From Cryobacterium zongtaii (GTDB lineage Bacteria > Actinomycetota > Actinomycetes > Actinomycetales > Microbacteriaceae), in contig NZ_PPXD01000007.1 of NCBI RefSeq assembly GCF_002909375.1, forward strand, positions 186,001 to 250,000: a DNA stretch of 64,000 nucleotides, given 5' to 3'. Under the pieces are notes generated by a model, which was not told the origin of the DNA, ran no database searches, and worked only from the letters and a program-made list of their open reading frames with translations. Of the stretch, positions 28,862 through 39,600 are shown piece by piece (positions within the stretch are counted from its first letter, which is position 1; each line of letters begins with the position of its first letter). The position numbers and the translations under genes are program-made.

Positions 28862-29775
28862 GAGGCGATCACCTCGGATGCTGCCACTCCGCGCCACCAG
28901 TCAAGTGCTTTCATTGGGGTTTTTCCTGCCGGTTGTACGGTGATGAGTTCGAGCGGCTCCGTGCCGGTGCCGATCAGAACGCGTTTGTCGTGGAGGGTGA
29001 TGTGGCCGGGGCTGAGGCCGGGTTGGCCGTGTGATGGGGCCACGTCGTGGAGTTTGAGTCTGGCGCCGTCGATCTCGGTGAATGCGCCGGGTTCGGGGGT
29101 GACGCCGCGGATGATGGCGTGGACCCTCTCACCGGGCAGCGTCCAGTCCACCCGCGCGTCGGCGAGGTTGAGCTTGGGGGCGAGGGTGACCTCGCCGCTC
29201 TGTTCGACGGCCCGGATGCTGCCGGCTGCGAGGTCGTCGACGACGCGTCGGAGCAGTTCGGCACCGCTGTGGCTGAGGCTCTCCAGCAGGGTGCCCGCGG
29301 TGGCGTGCCGGCCGATGGGCACCCTGAGCTCGGCGAAGACGGCTCCGGCGTCGAGGTCGGCGACGAGCTGGAACACGGCGGCACCGGTCTCGGCGTCTCC
29401 GGCCATGATCGCGCGTTGCACGGGCGCCGCACCGCGCCAGCGGGGCAACAGGGAGAAGTGCAGGTTGATCCAGCCCAGGCGGGGCGCGGAGAGCAGGGGC
29501 TCTCGCACCAGGCCGCCGTAGGCCACGATGACGCCGAGGTCGGCGTTCAGGGCGGTGATGGCCGCGGTCGCGTCGGCGTCGAGCCGGTTGGCCTTGATGA
29601 CGGGCAGGCCGAGGGTGTCAGCGGCAGCGGCCACCGGTGACGGTGTGAGCACGCGTTTGCGACCGAGGGCGGCATCCGGGCGGGTCACCACGGCGGCGAT
29701 CTCATGGTCAGAGGAGGCCAGGAGGGTCAGGCTGGGCACGGCAACCTGTGGGGTCCCGGCGAAGACGAGTTTCAT
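28858..29775 (-). CDS. fmt: Methionyl-tRNA formyltransferase
   Basis: Fmt formylates initiator Met-tRNA, which is needed for normal translation initiation. The 305-residue protein starts MKLVFAGTPQVAVPSLTLL and has the formyltransferase site segment INLHFSLLPRWRGAAPVQRAI-like with Asn and His catalytic residues, then FQLVADLDAGAVF with the catalytic Asp. The C-terminal tRNA-binding domain is complete. Its ATG follows the priA stop codon directly; its stop overlaps rsmB. Confidence 0.98.
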   Translation of the reverse strand: MKLVFAGTPQVAVPSLTLLASSDHEIAAVVTRPDAALGRKRVLTPSPVAAAADTLGLPVIKANRLDADATAAITALNADLGVIVAYGGLVREPLLSAPRLGWINLHFSLLPRWRGAAPVQRAIMAGDAETGAAVFQLVADLDAGAVFAELRVPIGRHATAGTLLESLSHSGAELLRRVVDDLAAGSIRAVEQSGEVTLAPKLNLADARVDWTLPGERVHAIIRGVTPEPGAFTEIDGARLKLHDVAPSHGQPGLSPGHITLHDKRVLIGTGTEPLELITVQPAGKTPMKALDWWRGVAASEVIAS

Positions 29776-31866
29776 TTACAGCAGCTCCGGGTCGTCGAAT
29801 CGTACTTTGAGTGTAGGTGCAGGGCGGAACGCGGCGCCCTTGGGCTTGCGTCGGCTGGCCGCGTTGCGCACGATGGCGGCTTTGAGGGTGCGGGCGACCT
29901 CGTCGCCGAGCGGGTAGCCGAACCGCACGATGGCGCGCACCAGCGCGGGCCCGCCGGTCTTCTGGGCGGGGCCGGCGGGGTCGTGGCTGACCGGGCCGAG
30001 CACGTCGAGACCGGGCAGCTCGGCCAGCGACTCGATGGCCGTCTCGACCTCCGCGGTGGTTCCGGTGACGGAGGCCACCCGCACCGCAGGCGGGAAGCGT
30101 AGCTGGCGGCGGTCGACGAGTTCGGCGGCGGCGTAAGGACCTGGCTGCCAGGTGTTCAGGGCGTGGGCGAGGGCCCCGCCCACTCCTGCGAGCATCACTG
30201 AGGCGCCGGGAGCGGCCAGCGCGGCGGCGTTGGCCCACCAGCGCAGGCAGTCCTCCCCCACCCGCAGCGACTCGCGGGCGAGCATCCGTTCGCCGTCGAG
30301 CAGCAGGATGGCGCTGTAGCCGTTGCGGGGTATCGGCTCGGCGCCGCGGGTGGCGATCACCAGGGCGGGCTCGGGCCCGATGGTCTGCACGGTGTGCTCG
30401 CCGTCGGCGACGATAACCCGGGAGCCAGGGAAGGCCCGGCCGAGCTCCTCGGCGGTGCGGCCGGTGCCGACGGTGACCACGCGCAGGGTGGTGGCCTCGC
30501 AGTGCGAGCAGTGCCAGCCGGCGGCGAGGTGGCCGCACCAGCGGCAGGCGGGTGTGGCGTTGGCATTGGCGAGGGCCAGCGGTCCCTGGCACTGAGTGCA
30601 TCGGGCGGCTTTTCCGCAGGAGCGGCAGGCCAGCATCGGTGCGTAGCCGGGACTGGCGACCTGCACCAGCACGGGTCCGTTCCGCACGGCCTCCTTCGCG
30701 GTGAGCCACGCCGCTGACGGGATGCGGGCGGCCCTGGCCTGTGCGTCGGGTTCGGACTGGAAGGTGGTGGGGATCACCCGGGGGTGGCTGTCGCGGGTGG
30801 GGTGCACGGCGCGCAACCAACCGATCTCGACCAGTCGTTCGGTCTCCACGCTGCGCGAGTGGCCGATGAAGACCAGCGCGCAGTCGGCGGCCTCCCGGCG
30901 GATCAGGGCGGCGTCGCGGGCGTGCACGTAGGGACTGAGCTGTTCGCCGTAGAGCGGGTCGCCGTCGTCCCACAGCACGATCAGGCCGAGGTCGTGCGCG
31001 GGGGCATACACCGCGGACCGGTTGCCGAGGATGATCCGCGGCCGGCCCTCGAGGAGGGTGAGGAAACCGCGGTAGCGGTCCGGATTGCTCTGCCTGGCGT
31101 CGACGCGGACGACGTCGTCCGCGGGCGCCAGCGTCGTCAGGGCGGCCTGAAGCTGGTCCTGGTCGCGGTAGTCCGGCACCACCAGGATGCTGCTCTTGCC
31201 CTGGCGCAGCGCCGATACGGCGAGTTCTGCCATGGTGATCGCCCAGGTACCCACGGTGCTGCCGCCGTCGTCCGGGCCGGGCAGACGCACCAGGCTGGGC
31301 ACCGCGGCGACGCAGATGCGCAGCCGGTCGGCCACGATGGTGCCGAGTGTTTCCGGCGGGTATTCGGCGAAACCGGGTTCGGCCAGCGGGTCGGCCGGAT
31401 TCGTGGCCGGCGCATCGGGTGTGGCGTCCCGTGCGGCGAGCCAGGCCTTTTCCACCCGCACGGCGCGGGGCGGCACGGCCAGGCGCACGATGTCGCTCGC
31501 GTTGCCGGCCGCCCGGTCGGCCAGGCGCCGGGCGAGCTGCCAGACGGGCTCGGTGAGCACGGGTACGGCGGACACTATCGAGTCGACCGGGCTGAGCTTG
31601 CCGCTGTAGCCGGTGTCGGCGCCGTCGATGCCGTCCAGGGTCGCCCCCTCGGTCGGAGCGACCGTCGCCGCGGCCTGCTTAGGGTCGATCAGCTCGATCA
31701 GGTACCCGTCGGCCACTCGGTTCGCCGAGCGCAACGGAACCCGCACCCGCACCCCGGGCTGGGCGAGGTGCGCCAGCTCGTCGGGAATGGCGTAATCAAA
31801 GAGATGGTCCAGCTGCGGCAGGGGCGAGTCGATCAGCACCCTCGCGATGAGGCCGGTGCGGGTCAT
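29776..31866 (-). CDS. priA: Primosomal protein N' (PriA), helicase motifs degenerate
   Basis: PriA directs replication restart at stalled forks. The 696-residue protein has the N-terminal 3'-DNA-binding domain (ARVLIDSPLPQLDHLFDYAIP). It has the zinc-binding cysteine array near residues 408-450 (CRSCGKAARCTQC; CRWCGHLAAGWHCSHC) and the C-terminal domain. The ATPase motifs are missing: the Walker A region reads TVGTWAITMAELAVSAL without GKT, and the DEAH region reads LIVLWDDGDPLYGEQ. This matches the known actinobacterial PriA form, which is thought to lack helicase activity and to act as a structural factor. ATG 31866 has GGAGG six bases upstream, 16 bases after the end of metK. Confidence 0.93.
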   Translation of the reverse strand: MTRTGLIARVLIDSPLPQLDHLFDYAIPDELAHLAQPGVRVRVPLRSANRVADGYLIELIDPKQAAATVAPTEGATLDGIDGADTGYSGKLSPVDSIVSAVPVLTEPVWQLARRLADRAAGNASDIVRLAVPPRAVRVEKAWLAARDATPDAPATNPADPLAEPGFAEYPPETLGTIVADRLRICVAAVPSLVRLPGPDDGGSTVGTWAITMAELAVSALRQGKSSILVVPDYRDQDQLQAALTTLAPADDVVRVDARQSNPDRYRGFLTLLEGRPRIILGNRSAVYAPAHDLGLIVLWDDGDPLYGEQLSPYVHARDAALIRREAADCALVFIGHSRSVETERLVEIGWLRAVHPTRDSHPRVIPTTFQSEPDAQARAARIPSAAWLTAKEAVRNGPVLVQVASPGYAPMLACRSCGKAARCTQCQGPLALANANATPACRWCGHLAAGWHCSHCEATTLRVVTVGTGRTAEELGRAFPGSRVIVADGEHTVQTIGPEPALVIATRGAEPIPRNGYSAILLLDGERMLARESLRVGEDCLRWWANAAALAAPGASVMLAGVGGALAHALNTWQPGPYAAAELVDRRQLRFPPAVRVASVTGTTAEVETAIESLAELPGLDVLGPVSHDPAGPAQKTGGPALVRAIVRFGYPLGDEVARTLKAAIVRNAASRRKPKGAAFRPAPTLKVRFDDPELL

Positions 31867-31882
31867 CTGCGGCCTCCAGGCT

Positions 31883-33076
31883 TCAGAGTCCGGCTGCGCT
31901 TCTCAGGTCATCAACCCTGTCGAGTCGTTCCCAGGTGAAGTCGGGCAGTTCGCGGCCGAAGTGGCCGTAGGTCGCGGTCTGGGCGTAGATCGGCCGCAGC
32001 AGGTCCAGGTCGTGGATGATCGCGGCGGGTCGCAGGTCGAAGACCTCGCGGATGGCGGCGGTGATGTCCTTGTCCGGCAGGGCGCCGGTGCCGAAGGTTT
32101 CCACGTAGAGGCCCACCGGGGAGGCGGTGCCGATGGCGTACGCCACCTGGATCTCGAGTCGCTCGGCCAGTCCGGCGGCGACGGCGTTCTTGGCGACCCA
32201 GCGCATGGCGTATGCGGCGGAGCGGTCGACCTTGGACGGGTCCTTGCCGCTGAACGCACCGCCACCGTGCCGGCTGGATCCGCCGTAGGTGTCGATGATG
32301 ATCTTGCGTCCCGTGAGTCCGGCGTCGCCCTGGGGGCCGCCGATCTCGAACCGGCCGGTGGGGTTCACCAGGGTGCGCAGATTGCTCGCGTCGAGGTCGA
32401 CGCGCTCGAGCACGGGCTTGATGACGAGTTCGGCGATCTCGGCGCGCAGCTGCTCCGTGCGCACTGACGGGGAGTGCTGGGTGGAGAGCACGACGGTTTC
32501 GACGGTGCGGGGAACGATACCGTCGTATCCGATGGTGACCTGGGTCTTGCCGTCGGGCCGGAGGTAACTCAGTTCTCCGGACTTGCGGACCTCGGCGAGG
32601 CGTTCGGCCATGCGGTGCGCGATCCAGATCGGGATCGGCATCAGCTCGGGGGTCTCGCGGGTGGCGTAACCGAACATGATGCCCTGGTCGCCGGCGCCCT
32701 GGCGGTCGTAGTCGTCCAGGCTGTCCTGCTCCCGGCTTTCGTAGGCGTCGTCGACACCCTGGGCGATGTCGGGAGACTGCCCGCCGATGGAGATCTCGAC
32801 ACCGCAGGAGCGGCCGTCGAACCAGACGTCGGAGGAGTCGTAGCCGATGTCGGTGATGCACTTGCGCACGATCGACGGGATCTCGACGTAGCCCGCCGTG
32901 GTGACCTCACCGGCCACGTGAACGAGGCCGGTGGTGACGAGAGTCTCCACCGCGACCCGGCTGTGCGGGTCTTCGGTGAGGAGGGCGTCGAGGATGCTGT
33001 CGGAGATCTGGTCGCAGATCTTGTCCGGGTGGCCTTCGGTGACCGACTCCGAGGTGAAGAGGCGAAGATCGCTCAT
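31883..33076 (-). CDS. metK: S-adenosylmethionine synthetase
   Basis: MetK makes SAM from methionine and ATP, the methyl donor for enzymes such as the neighbouring RsmB. The 397-residue protein has [20 protein letters not shown], the hexapeptide region [12 protein letters not shown], and the phosphate-binding [19 protein letters not shown]. Its length is typical. ATG 33076 (MSDLRLF) is chosen over the open-frame start at 33091 because the short N-terminus is conserved. The 109-base gap to coaBC has no recognisable SAM riboswitch; an AT-richer part close to metK might hold a promoter. Confidence 0.98.
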   Translation of the reverse strand: MSDLRLFTSESVTEGHPDKICDQISDSILDALLTEDPHSRVAVETLVTTGLVHVAGEVTTAGYVEIPSIVRKCITDIGYDSSDVWFDGRSCGVEISIGGQSPDIAQGVDDAYESREQDSLDDYDRQGAGDQGIMFGYATRETPELMPIPIWIAHRMAERLAEVRKSGELSYLRPDGKTQVTIGYDGIVPRTVETVVLSTQHSPSVRTEQLRAEIAELVIKPVLERVDLDASNLRTLVNPTGRFEIGGPQGDAGLTGRKIIIDTYGGSSRHGGGAFSGKDPSKVDRSAAYAMRWVAKNAVAAGLAERLEIQVAYAIGTASPVGLYVETFGTGALPDKDITAAIREVFDLRPAAIIHDLDLLRPIYAQTATYGHFGRELPDFTWERLDRVDDLRSAAGL

Positions 33077-33185
33077 CGGGGCTCGTCTCAATTCTTGGAT
33101 AAATGTGCTGCGGTTGATTGGTGTGCGGGTGCGAGCATGCCTGAACGCTCAGGGCCCGGGTGACGTCGGCCCAGGCGACACCGAC

Positions 33186-34451
33186 TCAAGAGACGGGTGC
33201 GTCCGCTCGGATGGCGTCGATGCTGCTGCCCAGGATGCTGTCGAGAATACGGTGGGCCACCGACAATTTCGTTCCGTCGGCCTCCATCACTATATCCCCG
33301 GCGCCGTCCAGGACCTCGATTTGATTACGTTCGGTGGCGAACCCCTGCGTCCAACCGACCCTGTTGAGTACCAGGAGGTCGCAGCCCTTGCGGAGGATCT
33401 TGGTGCGGCCGAGTTCGCGGCGCGCCGTGTCGTCGGCTTCGGTTTCGGCGGCGAACCCCACGATGACCTGACCGGGGCGCCGGTCCTGCACGAGGCCAAC
33501 GAGCACGTCGGGGTTCCGCACCAGGTCGAGGGTGACCCGGTCTCCCGCCACATCCTTCTTGATCTTGCCGTCCTGCACCTCCGCGGGCCGGTAGTCCGCG
33601 ACGGCGGCGGCCATGATGACGATGTCGGCGGCTGCGGCGGCGTCCCGCATCGCCTGCTGCAGTTCCAGGGTGGTGCTGACGCTGTGCACGGAAGCGCCGG
33701 ACGGTGCAGCGACCTCTAGGTGCGCGGCGACCAGGGTCACGACGGCTCCCCTGGCCAGGGCCGCTTCGGCCAACGCGACGCCCTGGCGCCCGCTGGACCG
33801 GTTGCCGAGGAAGCGCACGGGATCGAGGGGTTCTCGGGTGCCGCCGGCGCTGATCAGCACGTGCCGGCCGGCCAGGTCCGGTACCTGAACACTCGCGGGG
33901 GTGTCCGCGCGGTGGGCGGCGAGGGCGGCGAGGGCGGCGTCCACGATGGCGTCGGGTTCTTCCATCCGGCCCTGCCCGGAATCGGAGCCGGTCAACCGGC
34001 CGATGCCCGGTCCGACGATGGTGACGCCCCGACGGCGGAGCGTGGCGATGTTGGCCACCGTGGCGGGGTTGTTCCACATCTCGGTGTGCATCGCGGGGGC
34101 GATCACGAGCGGTGCGGTGCTGGCGAGGATGGTGTTGCCCAGCAGGTCGTCGGCCAGGCCGAGGGCAATCTTGGCGATGCTGTTGGCGGTGGCAGGGGCG
34201 ATCACGATGAGGTCGGCGGACTGGCCGATGGCCACGTGACGCACCTCGGCAACGCCCTCGTAGAGGTCGGTGTGCACGGGGTTGCGGGAGATCGCCTCGA
34301 GCGTCGGCTTGCCGACGAACCGCAGTGCAGCCTCCGTGGCGACGACGTGGACGTCGTCCCCGAGCAGCACAAAAGCGCGCACGACGTTGACGGCCTTATA
34401 GGCAGCGATGCCGCCGGTTACCCCGACGACTATCGTGCGACCAGTCGACAT
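33186..34451 (-). CDS. coaBC: Bifunctional phosphopantothenoylcysteine decarboxylase / phosphopantothenate-cysteine ligase
   Basis: CoaBC carries out two coenzyme A steps: joining cysteine to phosphopantothenate (CoaB, C-terminal) and decarboxylating the product (CoaC, N-terminal, FMN-dependent). The 421-residue fusion has VVGVTGGIAAYKAVNVVRAF, RHVAIGQSADLIVIAPATAN, the flavin motif PAMHTEMWNNPA and the catalytic Cys region. The CoaB half begins VLISAGGTREPLDPVRFLGN and has the conserved Lys/Cys segment ILRKGCDLLVLNRV. ATG 34451 is 30 bases after rpoZ; AGG lies directly before it, so the ribosome binding site is weak. With coaE at the other end of the window, two CoA genes are present. Confidence 0.97.
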   Translation of the reverse strand: MSTGRTIVVGVTGGIAAYKAVNVVRAFVLLGDDVHVVATEAALRFVGKPTLEAISRNPVHTDLYEGVAEVRHVAIGQSADLIVIAPATANSIAKIALGLADDLLGNTILASTAPLVIAPAMHTEMWNNPATVANIATLRRRGVTIVGPGIGRLTGSDSGQGRMEEPDAIVDAALAALAAHRADTPASVQVPDLAGRHVLISAGGTREPLDPVRFLGNRSSGRQGVALAEAALARGAVVTLVAAHLEVAAPSGASVHSVSTTLELQQAMRDAAAAADIVIMAAAVADYRPAEVQDGKIKKDVAGDRVTLDLVRNPDVLVGLVQDRRPGQVIVGFAAETEADDTARRELGRTKILRKGCDLLVLNRVGWTQGFATERNQIEVLDGAGDIVMEADGTKLSVAHRILDSILGSSIDAIRADAPVS

Positions 34452-34481
34452 CCTGCGCGCTTACGTGAGAGCTGCGTCGAG

Positions 34482-34739
34482 TTATTCGACGATGGGCTTC
34501 GAGGTGAGCTTGTCCTCGTTGATTTCGCGCAGCGCCACGGAGAGCGGCTTGTCGTCGACGGTGGAGTCGACGAGCGGTCCGACGTTGTCGAACAGGCTGC
34601 CTTCGTGAAGGTCTGCGTAGTAGTCGTTGATCTGGCGGGCGCGCTTGGAGGCGAAGATCACCAGGGCGTACTTGGAATCGACCTTGGTGAGCAGGTCGTC
34701 GATGGGCGGGTCAATGATGCCAGTGGGCTTGTTGGGCAC
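34482..34739 (-). CDS. rpoZ: RNA polymerase omega subunit
   Basis: Omega helps assemble and stabilise RNA polymerase by chaperoning the beta' subunit. The 85-residue protein begins [16 protein letters not shown] after the start residue and has the family core [20 protein letters not shown] and [18 protein letters not shown] 34739 is chosen: AAGGAG lies nine bases upstream of it, and that site would be inside the coding region if an upstream ATG at 34766 or 34757 were used. It follows the mIHF-Gmk gene after 136 bases and precedes coaBC, the conserved actinobacterial order. Confidence 0.96.
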   Translation of the reverse strand: MPNKPTGIIDPPIDDLLTKVDSKYALVIFASKRARQINDYYADLHEGSLFDNVGPLVDSTVDDKPLSVALREINEDKLTSKPIVE

Positions 34740-34875
34740 GCTGTCACACTCCTTCATGCTGTTCAAGCAAAATGTACGGGCTGCGCGGTCATTCCGTTGG
34801 TTTCCGTGGCCGGAAACCGGACATTGACCACGTTGATGCGCCTGGTCGACGCGAGGAATTCAAGTACAGCGGGCG

Positions 34876-35796
34876 CTACGACGGCGCCGATGCCTTGCGA
34901 ATCTGCATCAAGTCTACGACTTCTTCGGCCGCTTCGGCCACGTCGCTGTTTACGACGCGGTAATCGAACTCGCCCTGGGCGGCCAATTCAAGCTTCGCGG
35001 TCTCCAGCCGGCGGGCCTGTTCGGCCGAATCCTCGGTGCCGCGCCCGATCAGGCGGCGCACCAGTTCGTCCCAGGTGGGTGGCAGCAGAAAGACCAGACG
35101 GGCCTCCGGCATCGCCCGGCGCACCGAGCGGGCACCCTGGATGTCGATCTCGAGCAGAACGCTGTTGCCGTCGGCGATGGCCGCCTCGACGGGGCCGCGC
35201 GGGGTGCCGTAGCGGTAGGCATTGTGCACGGTGGCATATTCCAGGAGTTCGCCGGCCTCGATCATCCGGTCGAACTCGGCGTCGTCGACGAAGAAGTAGC
35301 TGACGCCCTCGACCTCGCCGGCACGCGGGGCCCTGGTGGTCGCGGATACCGACAGGTGTACCTCGGGGTGGTGCTCACGAATGTGCGCGGCGACGGTTCC
35401 TTTGCCGACCGCGGTCGGTCCCGCGAGGACCACGAGCCTGGAGTCCGGCGCACCCCTGCGGGCGGTGGGCCGGGCGGCGAGGAAGTCGCGCAGCCGGTCG
35501 CGCTGGTGCTTGCCGAGGCCGCCCAGGCGCTTGGACGGCGAGATCTCCAGCCGGGTCATGATGCGCTGCATCTTGGTCACCCCGATGGCGGGGATGCTCA
35601 CGAGAAGCTCGGTCACCCTCAGCCGGCCCTCCACGCCGTTCGGTTCCTTGACGGCGGCGGCGAGCACATCGAGGGAGGTACGTTCACCGGCCGCGACCTG
35701 TGCTTTCACGGCTGCGCGGGCTCGTCGGGCTGCGACGGCGGCGCGGGAGGCCGCGACGCGGTCGACGTCGGGTGGGGTAGGGCGATTATCAGCCAC
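34876..35796 (-). CDS. gmk: mIHF-guanylate kinase fusion protein
   Basis: The 306-residue product joins two parts. Residues about 14-108 match actinobacterial integration host factor mIHF, a nucleoid-associated DNA-binding protein: ARRARAAVKAQVAAGERTSL, LLVSIPAIGVTKMQRIMTRL and the helix-two-turn-helix tail ISPSKRLGGLGKHQRDRLRD. Residues about 118-306 are guanylate kinase, with P-loop GPTAVGKGT (126-134), SATTRAPRAGEVEGVSYFFV and VLLEIDIQGARSVRRAM. Gmk phosphorylates GMP to GDP. In mycobacteria the two are separate adjacent genes. No stop or frameshift lies at the junction. The GTG start, with GGAG 6 bases upstream, overlaps the pyrF end by 8 bases. Confidence 0.95.
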   Translation of the reverse strand: MADNRPTPPDVDRVAASRAAVAARRARAAVKAQVAAGERTSLDVLAAAVKEPNGVEGRLRVTELLVSIPAIGVTKMQRIMTRLEISPSKRLGGLGKHQRDRLRDFLAARPTARRGAPDSRLVVLAGPTAVGKGTVAAHIREHHPEVHLSVSATTRAPRAGEVEGVSYFFVDDAEFDRMIEAGELLEYATVHNAYRYGTPRGPVEAAIADGNSVLLEIDIQGARSVRRAMPEARLVFLLPPTWDELVRRLIGRGTEDSAEQARRLETAKLELAAQGEFDYRVVNSDVAEAAEEVVDLMQIRKASAPS

Positions 35797-36697
35797 GGGT
35801 CGCTCCAGCTTCGGTTGATCGGCGGGTTATCTCATCGGCCACACGGGCGGGACCGGCGGATAAAACGCTGCGCGATTCACTCACGATAACGCCTTGAGCG
35901 TATCCGCCAAACAAACCGGCCAGATCGGTGGGATTCGCACCCTGGTGGCCGAAGCCCGGGGCGAGCACCGGGGTGACGACCGGGGCGGCCGGGGCGTGGG
36001 TGTCGATGCCGAAGTCGGCCAGTGAAACCGTGGCCCCGAGGACCACGCCGATCGACCCGAACGAGCCCGCCGGCACGCGGTCGGCGTTGATGGCGGCAAC
36101 CTGGTCGAGCACCGACGCCGCCACGGAACGGCCCGCGTGGGCTCCGTCCGTGAGCACGGCCTGCTGCAGGTGGGCGGCCTCCGGATTGGAGGTCGCGGCG
36201 AGCAGGAACAGTCCCTTGTGATTGTCCGAGGCGAGGTCCACGGTGCTGTTCAGCGAGCCGACCCCCATGTACGGGTTCACGGTGATGGCGTCGACCTCGA
36301 GCGGCGAGCCCTGGCTCAGCCAGGCCTGGCCGTAGGCTTCGACACTGGTGCCCAGGTCGCCGCGTTTGACGTCGGCGATGACCAGAAGGCCCACCGCCCG
36401 CGCGTCGGCGAGCACTCGTTCCAGTGCCAGGTAGCCGGCGGAGCCGAACCGCTCGTAGAACGCCACCTGGGGCTTGACGATGCCCACCCGTCCCGCGGCG
36501 GCGGCCACGACAGCCCGGCCGAAGCTTTCGGCCCCTGCGGCGGTGTCCGGCAGGCCCCAGTCGGTCAGCAACCAGGAGTGCGGGTCGATGCCGACGCAGA
36601 GCCGGCCGAATCGGGCGAAGGCACCGTGCAGACGTGCACCGAAGGCTTCGGCGCTGCCTACGGGTTCGGCTGGGATCTCTGCGCCGGCTGGAGTCAC
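35789..36697 (-). CDS. pyrF: Orotidine 5'-phosphate decarboxylase
   Basis: PyrF decarboxylates OMP to UMP, the final step of de novo UMP synthesis. The 302-residue protein is the longer type 2 (actinobacterial/mycobacterial) form: [18 protein letters not shown] at the substrate site and the catalytic [20 protein letters not shown]. Late in the chain comes [20 protein letters not shown]. The ATG overlaps the carB stop (ATGA), and its end overlaps the mIHF-Gmk start by 8 bases, so the pyrimidine operon runs into nucleotide kinase synthesis. Confidence 0.97.
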   Translation of the reverse strand: MTPAGAEIPAEPVGSAEAFGARLHGAFARFGRLCVGIDPHSWLLTDWGLPDTAAGAESFGRAVVAAAAGRVGIVKPQVAFYERFGSAGYLALERVLADARAVGLLVIADVKRGDLGTSVEAYGQAWLSQGSPLEVDAITVNPYMGVGSLNSTVDLASDNHKGLFLLAATSNPEAAHLQQAVLTDGAHAGRSVAASVLDQVAAINADRVPAGSFGSIGVVLGATVSLADFGIDTHAPAAPVVTPVLAPGFGHQGANPTDLAGLFGGYAQGVIVSESRSVLSAGPARVADEITRRSTEAGATRG

Positions 36698-39600
36698 AGT
36701 GCCGCCGCCCGTTTCGCCGCGTACTCCTGCAGGCTGGTGACCTCGAAGCCGGTACGGATCGAGTCGATCGACGCGACGGCGGCGCTCAGCTCCGCGATGG
36801 TGGTGAACAGGGGCAGGTCGCCGGCGACGGCGGCGGCGCGGATCTCGTAGCCGTCGGCGCGTGCGGTGCGACCGTTCGGTGTGTTGATCACGATCTGCAC
36901 CTCCTCGCGCCGGATCAGGTCGACGACGGTGTCCACGGACTCATCGGCCTTTTCGCTGAACTTTGCCACCACTGTGGCCCCGATTCCGTTCCGCTGCAAA
37001 ACTTCGGCGGTTCCCTCGGTGGCCATGATCGTGTAGCCCAGCTGCGAGAGGCGCAGCATCGGCAGGATCACAGCGCGCTTGTCCCGGTCGGAGACCGACA
37101 CGAAGACCGTTCCGGTGAGCGGAATTCCGCCGTAGGCGGCGAGCTGGCTCTTGGCGAACGCCCGCGGGAAGTCGCGGTCGATACCCATGACCTCTCCGGT
37201 GGAACGCATCTCCGGGCCGAGCACCGAGTCGACGATGAGGCCTTCCTTGGTGCGGAACCTGTTGAATGGCAGCACCGCTTCCTTCACGGCGACCGGCGAG
37301 TCCATCGGCACTCGGGAACCGTCGATCAGCGGCAGTTGGCCGTTGGCCTTGAGCTCGGCGATGGTGGTGCCGACCATGATCAGCGAGGCGGCCTTGGCCA
37401 GCGTGATACCGAGCGCCTTGGCGACGAACGGGACGGTGCGGGACGCGCGCGGGTTGGCTTCGAGCACGTAGAGCACCCCGGCGCCGATGGCGAACTGCAC
37501 GTTCAGCAGTCCGCGCACGCCGATGCCCTGGGCGATGGCCAGGGTCGCGTCGCGGACCCTGTCGATCTCGGCGCGGCCGAGGGTGACCGGCGGCAGGGTG
37601 CAGCTGGAGTCACCGGAGTGCACGCCGGCCTCTTCGATGTGTTCCATCACGCCGCCGATGTAGAGCTCGTGGCCGTCGTAGATGGCGTCGACGTCGATCT
37701 CGATGGCGTCGTCGAGGAAGCGGTCCACCAGCAACGGGTGCGACGGGCCGATGATGCCCTGGCCCTGCATGCGTGTGAAGTAGTCGGCCAGGGAGGCACT
37801 GTCGTAGATGATCTCCATGCCGCGGCCGCCGAGCACGTAGCTGGGGCGCACGAGCACCGGGTAGCCGATCTCCTCGGCCACGACGACGGCGCCGCTGTAG
37901 TCGGTGGCCACCCCGTTGCGGGGCGCGAGCAGGCCGGCGTCGGCGAGGATGCCGCTGAACAGGCCACGTTCCTCGGCCAGGTCGATCGCCGTCGGGGAGG
38001 TGCCCAGGATCGGGATGCCTGCGGCTTCCAGTCCCTTGGCCAGGCCCAGCGCGGTCTGGCCGCCGAGCTGCACGACCACGCCGACGAGTTCGCCGCTCTG
38101 GCTTTCGGCGTGGATGATCTCCAGCACGTCTTCCAGGGTGAGCGGCTCGAAGTAGAGCCTGTCGCTGGTGTCGTAGTCGGTGGAGACCGTCTCCGGGTTG
38201 CAGTTGATCATGATGGTTTCGTAACCGGCCTCGGAGAGCGCGAACGAGGCGTGCACGCAGGAGTAGTCGAACTCGACGCCCTGGCCGATCCGGTTCGGGC
38301 CGGACCCGAGGATGACGACCTTCCTGCGGTCGGACGGGACGACCTCGGTCTCCTGGTCGTAGCTCGAGTAGTGGTACGGGGTGAGGGCGGGGAACTCGCC
38401 GGCGCAGGTGTCGACGGTCTTGAACACCGGGCGTACGCCGAGGATGTGCCGGACCTTGCGCACATCCGCTTCGCCGAAGCCGCGGAGCTCGCCGATCTGG
38501 GCGTCGGAGAAGCCGTGGTCCTTGGCGGTGCGCAAGATCTCGGTGTCGAGGGTGTCCGAGGCGGCGACGGCATCGGCGATCTCGTTAATGAGCACGATCT
38601 GGTCGAGGAACCACGGGTCGATCTTGGTGGCTGCGAAGAGCTGCTCGATGGTGGCGCCCTTGCGCAGCGCCTGCTGCACGGTGACGATGCGGCCGTCGGT
38701 GGGAACCTCGGCGATTTCGAGGAGCTCCTCGACCGTGCGGGTCTCCGCACCCCAGTGGAAGGAGGAGCCGCGCTTTTCGAGCGAGCGGAGCGCCTTCTGC
38801 AGGGCTGAGGCGTAGTTGCGGCCGATGGCCATGGCCTCACCGACCGACTTCATGGTGGTGGTCAGGCGCTGGTCGGCCTTGGGGAACTTCTCGAACGCGA
38901 ACCTGGGCACCTTGACGACGACGTAGTCCAGGGTGGGTTCGAAGCTGGCCGGGGTCACCTTGGTGATGTCGTTGGGGATCTCGTCGAGGCGGTAGCCGAG
39001 GGCCAGCTTCGCGGCGATCTTGGCGATCGGGAATCCGGTGGCCTTGCTGGCCAGTGCCGAGGAGCGGGACACCCGCGGGTTCATCTCGATCACGATGATG
39101 CGGCCGTTGGCCGGGTCGATGGCGAACTGGATGTTGCAGCCGCCGGTGTCGACGCCGACGGCGCGGATGATGTCGATGCCGATGTCGCGCAGCTTCTGGT
39201 ACTCGCGGTCGGTGAGGGTGAGCGCCGGCGCGACGGTGATGGAGTCGCCGGTGTGCACGCCGACGGGGTCGACGTTTTCGATCGAGCAGACGACCACCGT
39301 GTTGTCGGCGGTGTCGCGCATCATCTCGAGCTCGTATTCCTTCCAGCCGAGGATGGACTCCTCCAGGAGCACCTCGGTGGTCGGGCTCTGGTGCAGGCCG
39401 TCGCCGACGATGCGGCGGAGCTCGGCTTCGGTGTACGCGAAGCCGGAGCCCAGGCCGCCCATGGTGAAGGACGGGCGCACCACGAGTGGGTAGCCGAGGT
39501 CCTCTGCGAAGCCGACGGCCTCTTCCACGGTGTGCGCGATGTAGGACTTGGCTACGTCAGCGCCGGCGTCGAGCACCAGCTGCTTGAAGATCTGGCGGTC

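Noticed and set aside
33077-33185. Possible SAM riboswitch before metK
   Set aside because: The 109-base gap is short and I could not fold a SAM aptamer core from it.
36634-38808. A 724-codon plus-strand open frame opposite carB and pyrF
   Set aside because: Antisense shadow of two firmly identified genes; low-complexity composition.
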